A stretch of 64,000 nucleotides of DNA from Cephalopachus bancanus (taxonomy: Eukaryota > Chordata > Mammalia > Primates > Tarsiidae), in contig JAPVLO010000404.1 of NCBI GenBank assembly GCA_027257055.1, positions 992,001-1,056,000 on the forward strand. The letters are read 5' to 3'. This document shows positions 24,691-36,104 of this stretch, piece after piece. Numbering within the stretch: the stretch's first letter is position 1; each line of letters opens with the position of its first letter. The notes below the pieces were generated by a model, which saw nothing but the letters and a program-made list of their open reading frames with translations, did not search any database and was not told where the DNA came from. Both the position numbers and the translations under genes were made by a program.

Positions 24691-26039
24691 CACCAAGTGT
24701 CCATAAAGCAACATTTCTCTTTTAGGGACTTCACTCGGAAAGCAGTGCGTTGCAGTGGTTTTGAGTCATACAGTCTGGAGTTCATAAGACATTTTGCTGA
24801 CATTCAAAGGTTTCTGATCTATTAAAGGGAGAAAAATTGTATTAAAATACTAATTATTTTGTATTAGCAAAAAGTAGGTATAATTGTTGCTAATATGAAA
24901 GTAGATTGGGCGCATTATTTAAAAAGATTTGACCACCCAAGCCTTTCAAATTTCCAGACACCAATAGTAATATAACTCCAGTAAACAGTGAACTGAATTA
25001 GAACATGCTCTAGCTATGGTGTAGTTTCTTGCTGTGTAATCTATTGTGTTAACTATTTTCTTACTGTATGAAATTCATGAGTTCTCTCCACGATCCTGGG
25101 ATTATAAAAATTCTGATGTAATATGTGAGTTTAGGGCTATGAGTCCCTCTTCAGGGACGTCTCATAAAGGAAAAAGGAGACAGATGGGTCACTATGCCTA
25201 CCGTGTGCTCTGTTGCCTACTGAATGCTCTTAGAATAAAAGATGAGTAAGTTTGAACCCTTTAACAATAGTTCTGTGGAGCCTTTAGGTGAAGAAAGGGA
25301 AATTAAAGAAGACTTCTTTGAATTTTTGGCCAATTATAAAATAAAATAATAAAATGTAGAAGTCAACTATTGGATTCATTTCACTATTTCAATCAATCTG
25401 TGTTGAATCTGGGCAAAACTGGTCAAGCAGCTTCAGGACAGCTCTCCAAGTAAATGGAAAATTTCCCAAGCTCGTGTTGGTTAGGAAACAGAAGGCCTCT
25501 TTCAAAGCAGTGCAGAACTCAGCAGTTTGGGTTTCATCGAACTGCTTTAGTGGTTTCAACTTATGACTTCCACATGGAAAGTCAAGGGGAACCTAGAAAC
25601 ACACGCCCCTCATTGCAGCACCTGAGAGCATCTGCTCTTTCATGGGTCTCTGGTAAGTTGCCCGGGACCCTGGAGATCTTTTTGTTTTGTTTTCTGAAAA
25701 ACTAGAATTCTTCCCAAAGACCAGCAAAACCATGAAAGTCAAACTTATAAAAACTAATTTCTAATGGCAACAAGAAGAGGAAATCCAGTTCAACCTCCTT
25801 TTTAAAGTGCAGGTGCACTTGGAACAGGTCCAGACAGAACCAAAACCAAACAGGCGACAGAACCATATTCTGCAGTGAAGCATGGATGGTGCAGTAATTT
25901 TATTTTTCTTTTGAAATTGTCTAGAGGCAAATGAGAAAATTAGGCTGAGCACTGTAAATTACAGACAGCTAAGAACCATGATTGGTAAGGACAATTTTCT
26001 AACGAAAACAAGCAAACAAAAAGCCTATCTCTCACTTGG
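24691..26039. other. Unique DNA, no gene seen
   Basis: No recognisable exon or repeat. Open frames of 67 and 83 codons have no domain I know. Confidence 0.5.
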
Positions 26040-26262
26040 TTATGGGAGGGCATTGGAGGTCTACCAATTATTGTACTAAGCTTCTTATGTGTGTTTTCTC
26101 ATCACCTCTGTGCATAGGGGTTGTTTTAACCTCATTTTAGTTTCTGAAGAAACTGATTGAGAGACATAATGTCTTTCTGAAGGTCATAGGACTGAGAAGG
26201 GTGGATCCAAGGTCAAATCCCATGTGTTGCCACCTCTTTTCAACACACTGCACTATATTTTG
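26040..26262 (-). repeat. MIR SINE remnant, minus strand
   Basis: TTCTCATCACCTCTGTGCAT, CCTCATTTTAGTTTCTGAAG, AAACTGATTGAGAGACATAA, GAAGGTCATAGGACTGAG and GGATCCAAGGTCAAATCCCA give the antisense MIR core and tRNA-related part. Confidence 0.75.
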
Positions 26263-26314
26263 AGGTGTTTTTAATATATATTTTAGTTGTATAGATTTCC
26301 AAGAGTAGGTTGAG

Positions 26315-26818
26315 TCATTTGCAAAATATTGACAGATTGTTTTTAATTATTGTAAAAACTTTTTCATGGTCCCAGATTTTGACTACTCTTTCGAGCAACT
26401 TTCTACATGATTGGATTTGTGTTGTGAAATCAAAATATCTATGTTTTAGAAGAGAAAAATAATGAAACATTTGATGATTGTGCAGTATTTCTATAAAATA
26501 ATTTAGGACTTGAACAGCTTGTCTGAATTGCTTTAGCAGAGGGATCACGATTTTTTTTAAGTAAACGTTTGAAACACTGGCTAAATCTATAATTAGATAA
26601 CAATTTCTGGACTCACAATGATCAGAAGAATTTGAGAACATCAGTATATAGCTCACATGTTCAGCAAAATTGTGTTGTAATTCCTTTATACTTCTTAAGA
26701 CGTGAATAAGATATTCCAAATAAGTATGACTGAATTTTAACTCTATAAGGGAAACATTTTTAGTATTTTGAAATAGAAACCTCTCAAAAAATCCACACCA
26801 CACTGCCAATGTGATCAT
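26315..26818 (-). CDS. Unrecognised 167-codon open frame (doubtful)
   Basis: The longest open frame in the window outside L1. The start is the first ATG after an in-frame stop at 26834-26836, and it ends at a stop at 26315. The product is rich in Leu, Ile, Phe and His and looks helical throughout; there is no signal peptide and no zinc-finger pattern. A stretch reading IPLLKQFRQAVQVLN faintly recalls helices of hAT-type transposases, but I do not trust it enough to name a family. By my rough estimate (about 65% A+T, about 0.07 stops per codon) an open frame this long is uncommon but possible by chance in 64 kb. No splice-site context, promoter or poly-A tail is seen. It could be a chance frame, an exon fragment or an old pseudogene. 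Confidence 0.2.
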   Translation of the reverse strand: MITLAVWCGFFERFLFQNTKNVSLIELKFSHTYLEYLIHVLRSIKELQHNFAEHVSYILMFSNSSDHCESRNCYLIIDLASVSNVYLKKIVIPLLKQFRQAVQVLNYFIEILHNHQMFHYFSLLKHRYFDFTTQIQSCRKLLERVVKIWDHEKVFTIIKNNLSIFCK

Positions 26819-27413
26819 TTCCTGAGTAAAATTTTACCTTTCCTAAAATCTGAGGGCATCACTCTAAACATCAACTATTGAATTATTCTGTTAACTGCCA
26901 TTGATACGATTTTTTTGAAGCATAAACTTGAGTAACAATTGGTACTAGCTTTAAAAAACAAAAACCTACATTGCATACTTAGTAGTGATAATGACACATT
27001 GTGTGTGTCCCAGTGACTGGAATAAAATTACCAACCAACATATGTATTTGACCCACCTGCATTTTAATTCCAACCACACAGTGAAGGGGACACTCAACTA
27101 AGTTTGCCTCGAGGTAGAGCCTGTCAGGACTTAAGACTTTACAGACTGAACTTTTTGTCCTTTGACTTCTCTTTGTAGTGTATTTGCTGTTGAAGCGAGC
27201 ATTCTCCTTTGAGTCTTCCCTTAACTTTAACAATCTCAAAATAGTACTCGGTCACCAAACATCTATTTCTTCTGTTTGGAATCCTAACCCAGCTGCTCTA
27301 GTTCCCCAGAGCTAGATCCGAGTCCCCAAAAGAAGACCATCTTTAACTCAAATGCACAGTTAAGGAAGTTAATTATGTCCCTACAATCCCTCAAATATCT
27401 TCTCCCAGCATGC
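26819..27413. other. Unique DNA, no gene seen
   Basis: No recognised repeat. An 86-codon minus-strand frame (26979-27239) has no known domain. Confidence 0.5.
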
Positions 27414-28207
27414 TTTACTGCAATGATTCTTTTCCTTTTGTAATTTTTTTTATTTTAAAGATGTGGACTACAATTCAGGGTTGGATATACAAATGTTCAT
27501 GATGCAGGTACCCTTGTGGATGAAGTGTGTCCTCCCTCCCCTGGCAGATTCCCACTACTGCCAATTCACTCCTCTCTGCTCCGCCCCCCCCCCAGCAGTT
27601 TCCCACTAGCCAATCCTTTTCTTATGGTATTATGATAATTGTTCAGGTCTGCTTATGAGTGAGAACGTGTGATACTCAGTTCTTTGTTTCTGTGAAAGAT
27701 CACTCAGTATTATAGACTCGAAGTCCATCCAGGGTGCTGTGAAGCTCATGATTTTGTCCTTTATGGCTGCATAATGTTCCATCATGTATACGTACCACGT
27801 TTTTTAAATCCAGTCCTCTTTTGATGGGCAGCATGGTTGGTTCCGTGTTCTTGCTGTTGTGAACAATGCTGTGATAAGCATACGTCTGCAGGTATCTTTT
27901 TCACAGAGTGATTTGAGTTCCTTTGGGTATATTTCCAGTAGGGGGATTGTGGGGTTGTCTGGGAGGTCAATTTTTAGATCATTCAGGAATTGCCACGCCA
28001 TTTTCCACAGAGGCTGTACTAGTTTACACTCCCACCAACAGTGTAGAAGCGTTCCCTCCCCATCTCCTCCATCCTTTCCAGCATCTCTTGTTTTTTGAGT
28101 AATTAATGATGGCCATCCTGACTGGAGTTAGGTGGTTTCTCAGTGTGGTTTTAATTTGCATCTCTTTGATGACTAGTGAGGCTGAGCATTTTACTGAAAT
28201 GATTCTT
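27414..28207 (-). mobile_element. 5'-truncated young L1 (about 760 bp), minus strand, with 18-bp TSD
   Basis: Antisense L1: tail, AAAGATGTGGACTACAATTC, short-form 3'UTR and the ORF2 C-terminus up to GTGAGGCTGAGCATT, where it is truncated. It is flanked by TTTACTGCAATGATTCTT (27414-27431) and TTTACTGAAATGATTCTT (28190-28207), one mismatch in 18. A run of nine C (27584-27592) lies in the 3'UTR. The ORF2 part (about 27645-28189) is broken by frameshifts. Confidence 0.95.
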
Positions 28208-29860
28208 ATCACAAATTTCTCCTGCAAAAAAGTGTTCTGGCACGTGACTTCCAATTGTATTAAAGAATGTAGCATATGGTTCACGAAGCTTTAATGAAGT
28301 GTCTACTATGGAGGGTGGTTACTCTCAGGTGCCACTCACACAAAGATGGCTAAGACACAGTCTGATTCCCCAAGATGCTCATGTTAAAGGGGTAGACAGA
28401 AATACAAAGATGTAATATGCATGACGAGTGTGGAGAGATATGTATAAGATTCAATCAAAGAAGAGAGGTTCTCGACACATGAATACTAAAGAGTGATTAA
28501 GAGTCCGACTATGAAAATGGGAATGAGCATGACAGGCAGTGGGCCAAGAGATGTCCACATACAGTTAAATAGCTCAGAGCATAGCAAGGTGTGGAAGGAG
28601 GTCAGGCTGTGGGGGGAACCAGACTAGGAACGGGGCCTTGTAAGGGAACCAGACCTGATTTTATGCAGGAGGTGCTTCAGGAGTATGCTGTTTCCGCTAC
28701 TTTTTTCTCTAGCAACAGTGCAGAAGGGACCTTTGAAAGGGGAAACCACTTAGGAAGTGACTGTAAAATGATCTAAGCTGGATGAGAGGAAGATTTAGAC
28801 TCAGTCCCTGTTGCTAGAGATAGAGGAGGAAGAGACAGTTTAGAGAAATATTCAATAAATTGTCTACGATATGGAGACTTCTGAATGTTTACATTGAGCA
28901 GCAGGGACAAATCCATATTTTGTGGAGCCTGAAAAAGAACAAACTAAGAAAAAGGAGAGAGAAAAATTATTGCATCAAAATTAGGTATGAAAGTAAACAT
29001 TTATTTAAAATGAGAGAAGAAATCACAAAGTCACACATTTAAAGAAAATGACAAAAGTCACAAATCTCACAAAATTGTGACAAAGAAACATATTTCATAT
29101 AATTTATGCACAACCTAAATGTTTCTTCATCTCAACTTTCCACTAGTCATTTTCCAAAACTATCTGTACCCATTCTAATATCTCCCAACACGAAGAAATA
29201 TGTCAGAGATAAAAATCAGAGTTCAAAGAGTCAGAAGAGAGCAGGATACACTCCAGAACCTTTTGTTCTTGGTGGTAGATTGAGCAATCATGTCTGGTGG
29301 ATAGCACAGATATGGATTTGTTGTTATTTATTTAAAATATTTCTTTCTCATCTATGTAAAATATTTTCACTTTTTATTAAGAAGATTCTAATTCTACATA
29401 AGAGTAGCATAATGACTATAATTGTTAACAGTAAGGAATGACAGAGGTGATTCAAGAGGAAAAAAAATTGTAACCTTGCTTCACATAGGAACACTATGCC
29501 CCTCTAATATTAATTCTTTTTATGTCTTTCCAAATAAAGTGCCCTCTAATATTCAGATAATGTGGGCTCTGCCATGGTCTTTATGAACCAAAAAACGTGA
29601 AAACTGTAATGAGTCCATGCAGATAAACTTCTCTGATCTTTAATTCGATTTTTATCTAATTTGAGGTTTATGAGCAGAAACAGTATTAAAAAACTAAGAA
29701 TCAATAGGATTTTGCAAGTTGTTTTGCTTATAGAATAGTAAGTATTAACCTCGTAATATTAATCCCTGTGATTTTGTTCATATTTGTGATACAGCCATCA
29801 TTCCAGTGAGAAATGTGGCAAGATGGGTGAAACATGCCATCCATGAAGCTTTCTGTTTCT
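28208..29860. other. Mostly unique DNA; ancient repeat possible at 28.3-28.8 kb
   Basis: Parts of 28300-28790 (ACAAAGATGGCTAAGACACA, GGGGCCTTGTAAGGGAACC) recall an old dispersed mammalian repeat whose family I cannot name. The remainder is AT-rich without a supported gene; open frames reach 111 codons (29106-29441) with no recognisable domain. Confidence 0.4.
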
Positions 29861-29869
29861 ACTTTGAGA

Positions 29870-30130
29870 TACAGCACAGTATAGGGATTAAGTGCAGAGA
29901 CCCTGGGTCTTGACTGAGTTGGACTTCAAGAGGCTTACTGATTGTATTTCGTCTTTATGTGTCTCATTTTCCTCATCTGTTAGATGGGAGTAATAGTAAC
30001 ACCTGCCTTACTGGCTTACTGAGTGGATTGTTAACGTATGGAGAGATCTTAGAAGCCATGCCTGGCACTTTAGATAAGCATTGTGTAAGTGTTTGTTATT
30101 GTTGTTATCTAAACATTTTAGAGGCAACAG
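29870..30130 (+). repeat. MIR SINE remnant
   Basis: AGTATAGGGATTAAGTGCAG, TTCCTCATCTGTTAGATGGG, AGTAATAGTAACACCTGCC and AAGCCATGCCTGGCACTTTA occur in MIR order. Confidence 0.85.
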
Positions 30131-31129
30131 AAACTTCTATCTACTTTCTCATGCCCTAGATCTATAATGCCATGTCTACAGGGGTGTGCTCTGAAGACGA
30201 CTGGGCAATACTCTTTGCATTTGTTACCTTGGGCTTTCACCGAACATGATAATCATCAACTGTGCTGAGACTTTGGCCTCTCCTACTTTCGGTGGTGCAA
30301 GCTTAGACCCTTTGAGGAAGCAGATTGCAAATTCCAGTCAAATAAATTCCACCCCAACATGAGCTGTCCTGTCCTGCCAAGGGAAATGTGCTTGTTTACT
30401 TAGCATTTGTGATCTCCTTAATGCTGGTGAAGGCCACCTGTGGGTACGAATAAGGCTAAGGGGTTGTTAAGTGGCTGATGAGTCATTTCCACAGGGCGTA
30501 CACGTACATTTGTCCTGTGGATCGTGACCAGCACTGTCTGTGGCAGACCATTGCCATTTTCAGACTTGCTCCCAGTAAGCCCTTGTATCTGTTGCCTCCC
30601 AGCAACTTGTCCCTTCACTCAAGCAGAAAGCTCACAGTTCTCTCACTGCTGTGCCTCTTGTACCATCCTCTGAACACAAGGTTTAGGTGCCTGCCATGAT
30701 CGCTGCCTGGGGCTTTTCATCACTCACCTTCCATTATCCAGGCATCGCTTATATTTATGAGTAAACGTCTCCCTTTGAGCCACCCCCATCCTCCAAGGCT
30801 TCTTGATGAACTGTTTCCTGACAGCTAAGGAGCAATCCGCTCCACCATCCTCCTACAGAACAATGAATAATCTTTTCTGCAGTCAATAGTACAGGCTCCC
30901 ACGATTGTATCCTTTTATGACTTGGGGATGGTGGTGAAAAACCTTGACCAGATATTATTTGATTTGGAAGAGTAGAACAACATAAAATGGCATTCAGGAT
31001 GCTTTTTAATAAGTATCTAGAAGGTGCAACTATCATATTAAGCATGATTTATACTACAAAGACAGTAGTCTAGGAGAAATATACCATAGGACTCAAGAGA
31101 GTTTAGTGATAAGAGGAGTAATATGTTTG
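30131..31129. other. Unique DNA, no gene seen
   Basis: Relatively GC-richer than its flanks at 30.3-30.9 kb, with open frames up to 96 codons but no recognisable domain or exon. Confidence 0.45.
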
Positions 31130-31245
31130 TTTTGTCTAGCTCCTTTATTTTACTGTTGTGAGGCCAAACGGAGTTGACTTACTCAAGGAGTCGCATAGAT
31201 GCTGGAGTAGAGTCTTCTGATTCACAGTCTCGTGCTCTTCATTCT
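31130..31245 (-). repeat. MIR fragment, minus strand
   Basis: CTCCTTTATTTTACTGTTG, GTTGACTTACTCAAGGAGTC and CTTCTGATTCACAGTCTCG resemble the antisense MIR core; diverged. Confidence 0.5.
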
Positions 31246-31599
31246 CAAACATGTTATACCTGATAATATGTTTGAAAATATCCAAATATTTTTAGCTGAG
31301 AAGGCTACTTGAGACCGTTTCCTCTTCACCGGATAGGTCAGTGGATGCACTAGAAGTCCACTTTTAACGTATTGGTGAGTCAGTAATGGATTAAGTGAAG
31401 GAGTGAGTGTGGACTCTATTTTTAAGTTACATTGTTGAGGGGAAGAGAGGAAACTAAAAAATTTATCTAGGACTGTCTTGAATCTATCTGCTATGATGTT
31501 CCCAGTAATTGATTGGTCCCTTGAACTATGGCGCTTTTATTAGACTCTCCATATCTTATATTCACATTAATTTTTAAAACATTCATTACTTGTTATTTT

Positions 31600-31730
31600 G
31601 AGACTGGAAAGGTTATAAACCTAGAATAAGGAGACCAGGTTCTATTCCAGTCTACTGTGAACCTGAATCCTGATTATTTAAAAGTCACCACTCTTTGCCT
31701 CAGCTCCTCACAAAAGTGGGGTATTGCTCT
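31600..31730 (+). repeat. MIR fragment
   Basis: GAGACCAGGTTCTATTCCAG, AAAAGTCACCACTCTTTGCC and TCAGCTCCTCACAAAAGTGG follow part of the MIR order; diverged and short. Confidence 0.5.
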
Positions 31731-31991
31731 GAATAGCATCTTCTGAAATTGACTTCAGTTATTATGAATGAAAAAGCTACTTTCCCTGAATGTCATAGCT
31801 GACCTGGCAGTCATAACTTGGCATCTATGTTAGTATTGCCAACTTTAAAACAGGAGTCGTACAGTTTGAGTGGCAAAAAGTACCTTCTTGTAGTGTCTCA
31901 CCACACAACAAGAGGACGCTGACGAGAATTTCTGAGTAAGAGCACTGGGATATTTCTGGAAGTTTTACAACTAGGTCTGCATTTCACATTT

Positions 31992-32291
31992 AAAAGCACG
32001 AGGCTGACTGCAGTGGCTCAAGCCTACCATCCCAGCACTTTGGGAGGCCGAGGTGAGAGGACTGCCTGAGCCTACACATTTGAGAACAGTCTGGGCAACT
32101 TGGTGAGACCTCATCTCTACAATAAATCAAAAAATTAGCCAAATGTGGTAGCGCACACCTATAGTTCTGGCTACTTGGATGGTTGAGGCAGAATGATCCC
32201 AGCAGGTTGACACTGGGGTGGCCGTGAGCATGCCACGGCATTCCAGCCTGGGTGATGGAGTCAGACTCCAACTCAAAAAAAAAAAGCATGA
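31992..32291 (+). mobile_element. Young lineage-specific Alu, plus strand, with TSD
   Basis: Sense Alu with the private linker ATAAATCAAAAAATTAGCC, GGCAACTTGGTGAGACCTC and the right-arm end GGAGTCAGACTCCAACTC. Flanks AAAAGCACGA (31992-32001) and AAAAGCATGA (32282-32291) are the TSD. Several CpGs are decayed, so it is an older member of the lineage-specific set. Confidence 0.92.
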
Positions 32292-33879
32292 AACATCATA
32301 TGATGTAATTGGTTTGTATTAAAATTAGTATGTTGACATGATATATTCTAAAACGGGATCACACAAGCATGGATTTCCTAAATAATCCTTCAAGGGAATA
32401 GAGCAAGAAACTAGAGTTCTGTGATCTCACCCATGCTCATTTGCAGTGTGGGATGGATCTTCCTGAAAGTAAAAATGTGGAAGGTAGTAAGGTGGGTCTG
32501 GAAACTGGTGATGCCAAGAGCTTGATTTCAGCATTTCAACAATTGTCCACATTCTCAAAATGCCTTTCATTTTACTTTTGCAGAGATACAGATTGAACCT
32601 TGGGCTACTTTTTGCTTTAGAGATGGAAAAATGTATTTAAGTTTCCCACACCAGTGCTGAGAATTAAAGAAAAGTAATGTGAAAAACCTATAAATAAATA
32701 ATAAATGTATTTAAAAACAATCCTATGAGAATAATTAAAAAGAAAGTAGTTGGGGAAATAAGCATACAGACTTACAGAGATTGATACGTCCTCAACAAAT
32801 TAAAGGATATGGAATATATTATGTTGCTTAATTTAACACCGAGAAACTTTAAAATTTGTTTCCATAAATTCTGTGTTCAATTGGAAATATACATTTAATC
32901 TGGTATCAGTAGAAAATCTATTTTTTTTTTTACTAATGACTCAGCTACTCAAATGATCTATTGCATCGGTGGCTCTTGGCAGGAATCAGGCACTGAGCAG
33001 TATTGTTGAAACCATGACATTAGTGACTTCACTTAGTGGAAATAGAATTTGAAACATTTGGGAAACAAAGCAGGCTTCTTTGCTTAACTTTGTGAGAAAC
33101 TAAAGAATACTAAGAAAGTGGAATTAACGGTATTGATTTCTCTATATGTATTTAGCAATTTTATTTATATGCACATGCATACATACATAATAAAATATTT
33201 TTATTTAAGTTTGTCTTCTAATATATAAGATTCACAGCACCCTATAGACTCCAGGAAGAATGTGGATTTTGAATTGTGAAGCCCTGCTCTTCTTTAAAAG
33301 TAACACCTTTAGATTATACAGCATATAGACTCACCAGGGCCAAGAAGACATTTCACACTGGTTCTATTCTGAGATACACCTTTGTCAAAAAGAATCCCTT
33401 CCATTTTTTCTGTCTGACTAAAAATGATAAAAGGGAGGGTATCCTGAATGGCTGTGTTAGCTCCGTAGTGTTGGAGATCCGTGAGGGCATGAGGGGACCA
33501 TCGCTGTTACTATAGCAACAGATGCTGCTCCTGTGATGGACACACAAAAGACAGACTGAATGCCGAGGAGTGGAAAAGCAATGGGAGGAAGAGGTGCCAC
33601 CAAATGAAGATAAAGAAACTGCACAGGAAGTGTGGCACTGAGAAAAGAACAGCATGAAGCAGAGTGGGGAACCTAGATACTGAAAAGTCCCAACAGAAAT
33701 GCAAAAGACGGTATCGCCACTTGGGTGGGTGCAAAGAAAAGATGACTTTTCTATTTTTAAAAGTTAAATGTTCTTCTAAATGAAGCATATCTTTCTGCCT
33801 TTGGGACTACTTTTTGAATCCTGAAATCTTTCTTAAAAATTAAATTTGAGAGCAAACAAGATAATGAAAATAGTGAAGT
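32292..33879. other. Unique DNA, no gene seen
   Basis: AT-rich. The 33276-33788 part has overlapping open frames of 79-100 codons on both strands, with no recognisable protein domain. Confidence 0.5.
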
Positions 33880-34020
33880 TTGTAATAGAATGCATATTTG
33901 AATCCCAAGTCTTGGAATTTGTGACAAGTCACTTGACTTTACCTTAAAATAGGGAAAATAATACCAACCTCACAATTATTGGGTTACTATATGAGAGAAC
34001 CAAATTCAAACACTGTTCTA
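33880..34020 (+). repeat. MIR fragment
   Basis: TTGAATCCCAAGTCTTGG, GACAAGTCACTTGACTTTAC and AATAGGGAAAATAATACC match the MIR core in order. Confidence 0.65.
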
Positions 34021-34479
34021 TGGAGTGAACTTTTCTATTTAGGGGAAAAGATTAGGAAGTGAAATCTTTGAATATTAATTATTCATTGTGGCAGCTGGGA
34101 ATGAAAAGAACAGGAAAAGAGAAGTTTTTCTCCTCAGTCCTCCCTCTAAAAAAAAAGAATAATTTTTTGTAGACTGTGAGCAGCTGTAGAAAACATTTAT
34201 TACACGCATGTAAATATGTAATTGGATGACAGTTTGCAAAATGAATGAATAAAATGCTATTAAAACATGACTTTTGACCTTCAGAAAGATCTTAATAAGC
34301 TCAATTTTATTCAGCCATTTGCCAATTTGGATAGATTGTCAAAGTGAAATTTTATTCTAATCATCTCATTATGTCATGAATAGAATATAAGAGAGAATAT
34401 TTCTGTGAAATTTGATGTATTTCCTAGAAATGTGTACCGATAGCCTCATATCACTCAGGCAGAAGTGGTGATGTGCCAT

Positions 34480-34866
34480 CCAAAGACCTCCTCAAGGAAT
34501 CCCTTGCCCAGCTTCCACCTCTCTGTCCAAGGCCATGCTGCTCCTAGAGCAGCGGCTTTCATCATTGATGGAACCTGGAGTTGAAGGTTCAGTCACCTGG
34601 ATCCATGTGGAACGGTGCTGAGGTCTCATTGGGTTGACCAAGGTGGTGGTAGCTTGGTTGACCAAGGTGGTGGTAGCTTGGTTGACCAAGGTGGTAGCCT
34701 GCATGGGAGCTCAGCTTTCTTTCTGCCACTCCCACTTTCCCACTTTCTGTCCCCCCCTTCCACAGCTACTGAGACCAACGACACTCCTTAATAAACATCC
34801 TGCACGCTAAACTCCAGCTTAGAGACTGGTTTCTAGAGAACATAGCTGGCATTGTGTACTTTGCTA
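34480..34866 (+). repeat. LTR-like segment with polyadenylation signal (uncertain)
   Basis: A GC-richer block containing the 24-bp repeat, then CACAGCTACTGAGACCAACG, CTCCTTAATAAACATCCTGC (AATAAA at 34790-34795) and a CTGGTTTCTAGAG region. The style resembles the 3' part of an endogenous-retrovirus LTR, but I cannot name a family and see no matching partner LTR or internal viral genes. It could also be a processed transcript end. Confidence 0.35.
34632..34700. repeat. 24-bp tandem repeat, three units
   Basis: The unit begins GGTTGACCAAGGTGG and ends TGGTAGCTT; copies at 34632-34655, 34656-34679 and a 21-bp third copy at 34680-34700 lacking one TGG. Copies 1 and 2 are identical, so the array is young or recently homogenised. 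Confidence 0.95.
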
Positions 34867-34980
34867 TTGTAAGTAATTTTTGGACAACCCCCTAGGGTCC
34901 CCTCCCACTGTGGGAGCTTTTCTGTCCTCTCATTACATCCTGCTTTCTCAAAAAAAAAAAAAAAAAGTAAGTAAATTTCC
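34867..34980 (+). mobile_element. Tiny (about 70 bp) polyadenylated LTR-end retrocopy
   Basis: The core CTCCCACTGTGGGAGC, TTTTCTGTCCTCTC, ATTACA (a decayed AATAAA), TCCTGCTTTCTC is followed by 17 A bases. It matches the minus-strand copy at 19160-19216 over about 50 bp. Flanks GTAAGTAATTT (34869-34879) and GTAAGTAAATTT (34967-34978) could be the TSD, although the sequence is low in complexity. Alternatively it is the natural 3' end of the LTR-like block just upstream. Confidence 0.5.
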
Positions 34981-35970
34981 GTATGGATTCTTTTTTTTTT
35001 CTATTTGAAATGTCCATAAAATTAGGAAGTCAGTTTTCCAATATATGCATGGCTTAAAATTACTTATATTAGCCTTTAAGAATTCACAAAGAAAGAAAAA
35101 AATTTGCAAGATTTCAGTTTGCTTAGGTTTTACATGCAGAATCTTAGCAACCAAAGAGTTTTAAGGAAATGCCTGTAATGAGGTTTAAGGAAACCTTACA
35201 GTTCCCATCAAACCTGCTCATATTGATGAGAAAGCTGGAGTCTAGAGGGCAAAAGGCCTCACCATGGTTCCACCATGAGCTGAGAACACAAGGCAGGCCC
35301 ACCCCTCCTTCTTTAGCCTTCTCCGTTCCAAGAGCATTCTTTTATTTTGCTTTCCTCTCCCCTTCTTTCCTCCTCTGTTCCTTTAACGTAATTTGCTTCC
35401 TCATATCCCTAAGCCACAGCCGTTTCCCAGAACTATTAAGTCCTTTCAGAGAAACGATTAGGAGTGTGGTGTGTGTAGGAAGGTATACAAAGGGCACATA
35501 TAGCTCCTGTAATTCTGTTAACTTGTAAAATTGATCAAATGAGAGGATGCTTTTCGTACCCCATGACACTAAGCAGTTCTCCACGATGAAGTGATTATTA
35601 GGCAGGCTTCCTCTGAGAATCCAGGTGGCAGTCTGAGGGACGGCATCTTCATTTCACATTCAAAACTACACATCTGTGTCTTCTTCCTATGAGCACAAAA
35701 AAAGTATCCAGTTTTTCTTAGGCATTAGATTCAATAAAGTGTTATTAGGAGTTGTGCAGTCTAGAAAAATGTATTATTTCATAGCCCACTGTAGTCTTTG
35801 CTGTGTGGGAAGAAAATGTATTTGCTGCTAAATATGCCTCACAGTGTATAGCCTAGATTTAGTCTGCATTCATCTCATATCTAAGCAGATATTTAAACAG
35901 TTGAGATTCACTTATCTTTTCTCTAATACCTTAATAATATTTTGAAAACTCATTAACCTGGACAAAATGC
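34981..35970. other. Unique DNA, no gene seen
   Basis: A 119-codon open frame (35169-35528) has no recognisable domain. No repeat recognised. Confidence 0.5.
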
Positions 35971-36104
35971 ATTCACATGTATATATATTAAATATTCACA
36001 TGTATATATAGTAAATATTTGTTGAATAAATAATATATTTATTCAATGCATGTATTTATTCAATAAATAATATAGGTATTAAATATTTGTTGAATAAATC
36101 ATAC
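35971..36104. repeat. AT-rich local repeats with a perfect palindrome
   Basis: ATTCACATGTATATATA occurs at 35971-35987 and 35994-36010; AAATATTTGTTGAATAAAT occurs at 36013-36031 and 36081-36099. At 36022-36046 an 11-bp inverted repeat (TTGAATAAATA, 3-base loop, TATTTATTCAA) could form a hairpin. The TTGTTGAATAAA phrase recalls the tail of ancient L2-type repeats. Confidence 0.85.

Noticed and set aside
34492..34704. Minus-strand repetitive peptide frame (TTTLVNQA repeats)
   Set aside because: It is only the 24-bp tandem repeat read in frame, because the unit length is a multiple of three.
35169..35528. 119-codon open frame
   Set aside because: No recognisable domain, no conserved context, and a length within reach of chance in this less AT-rich patch.
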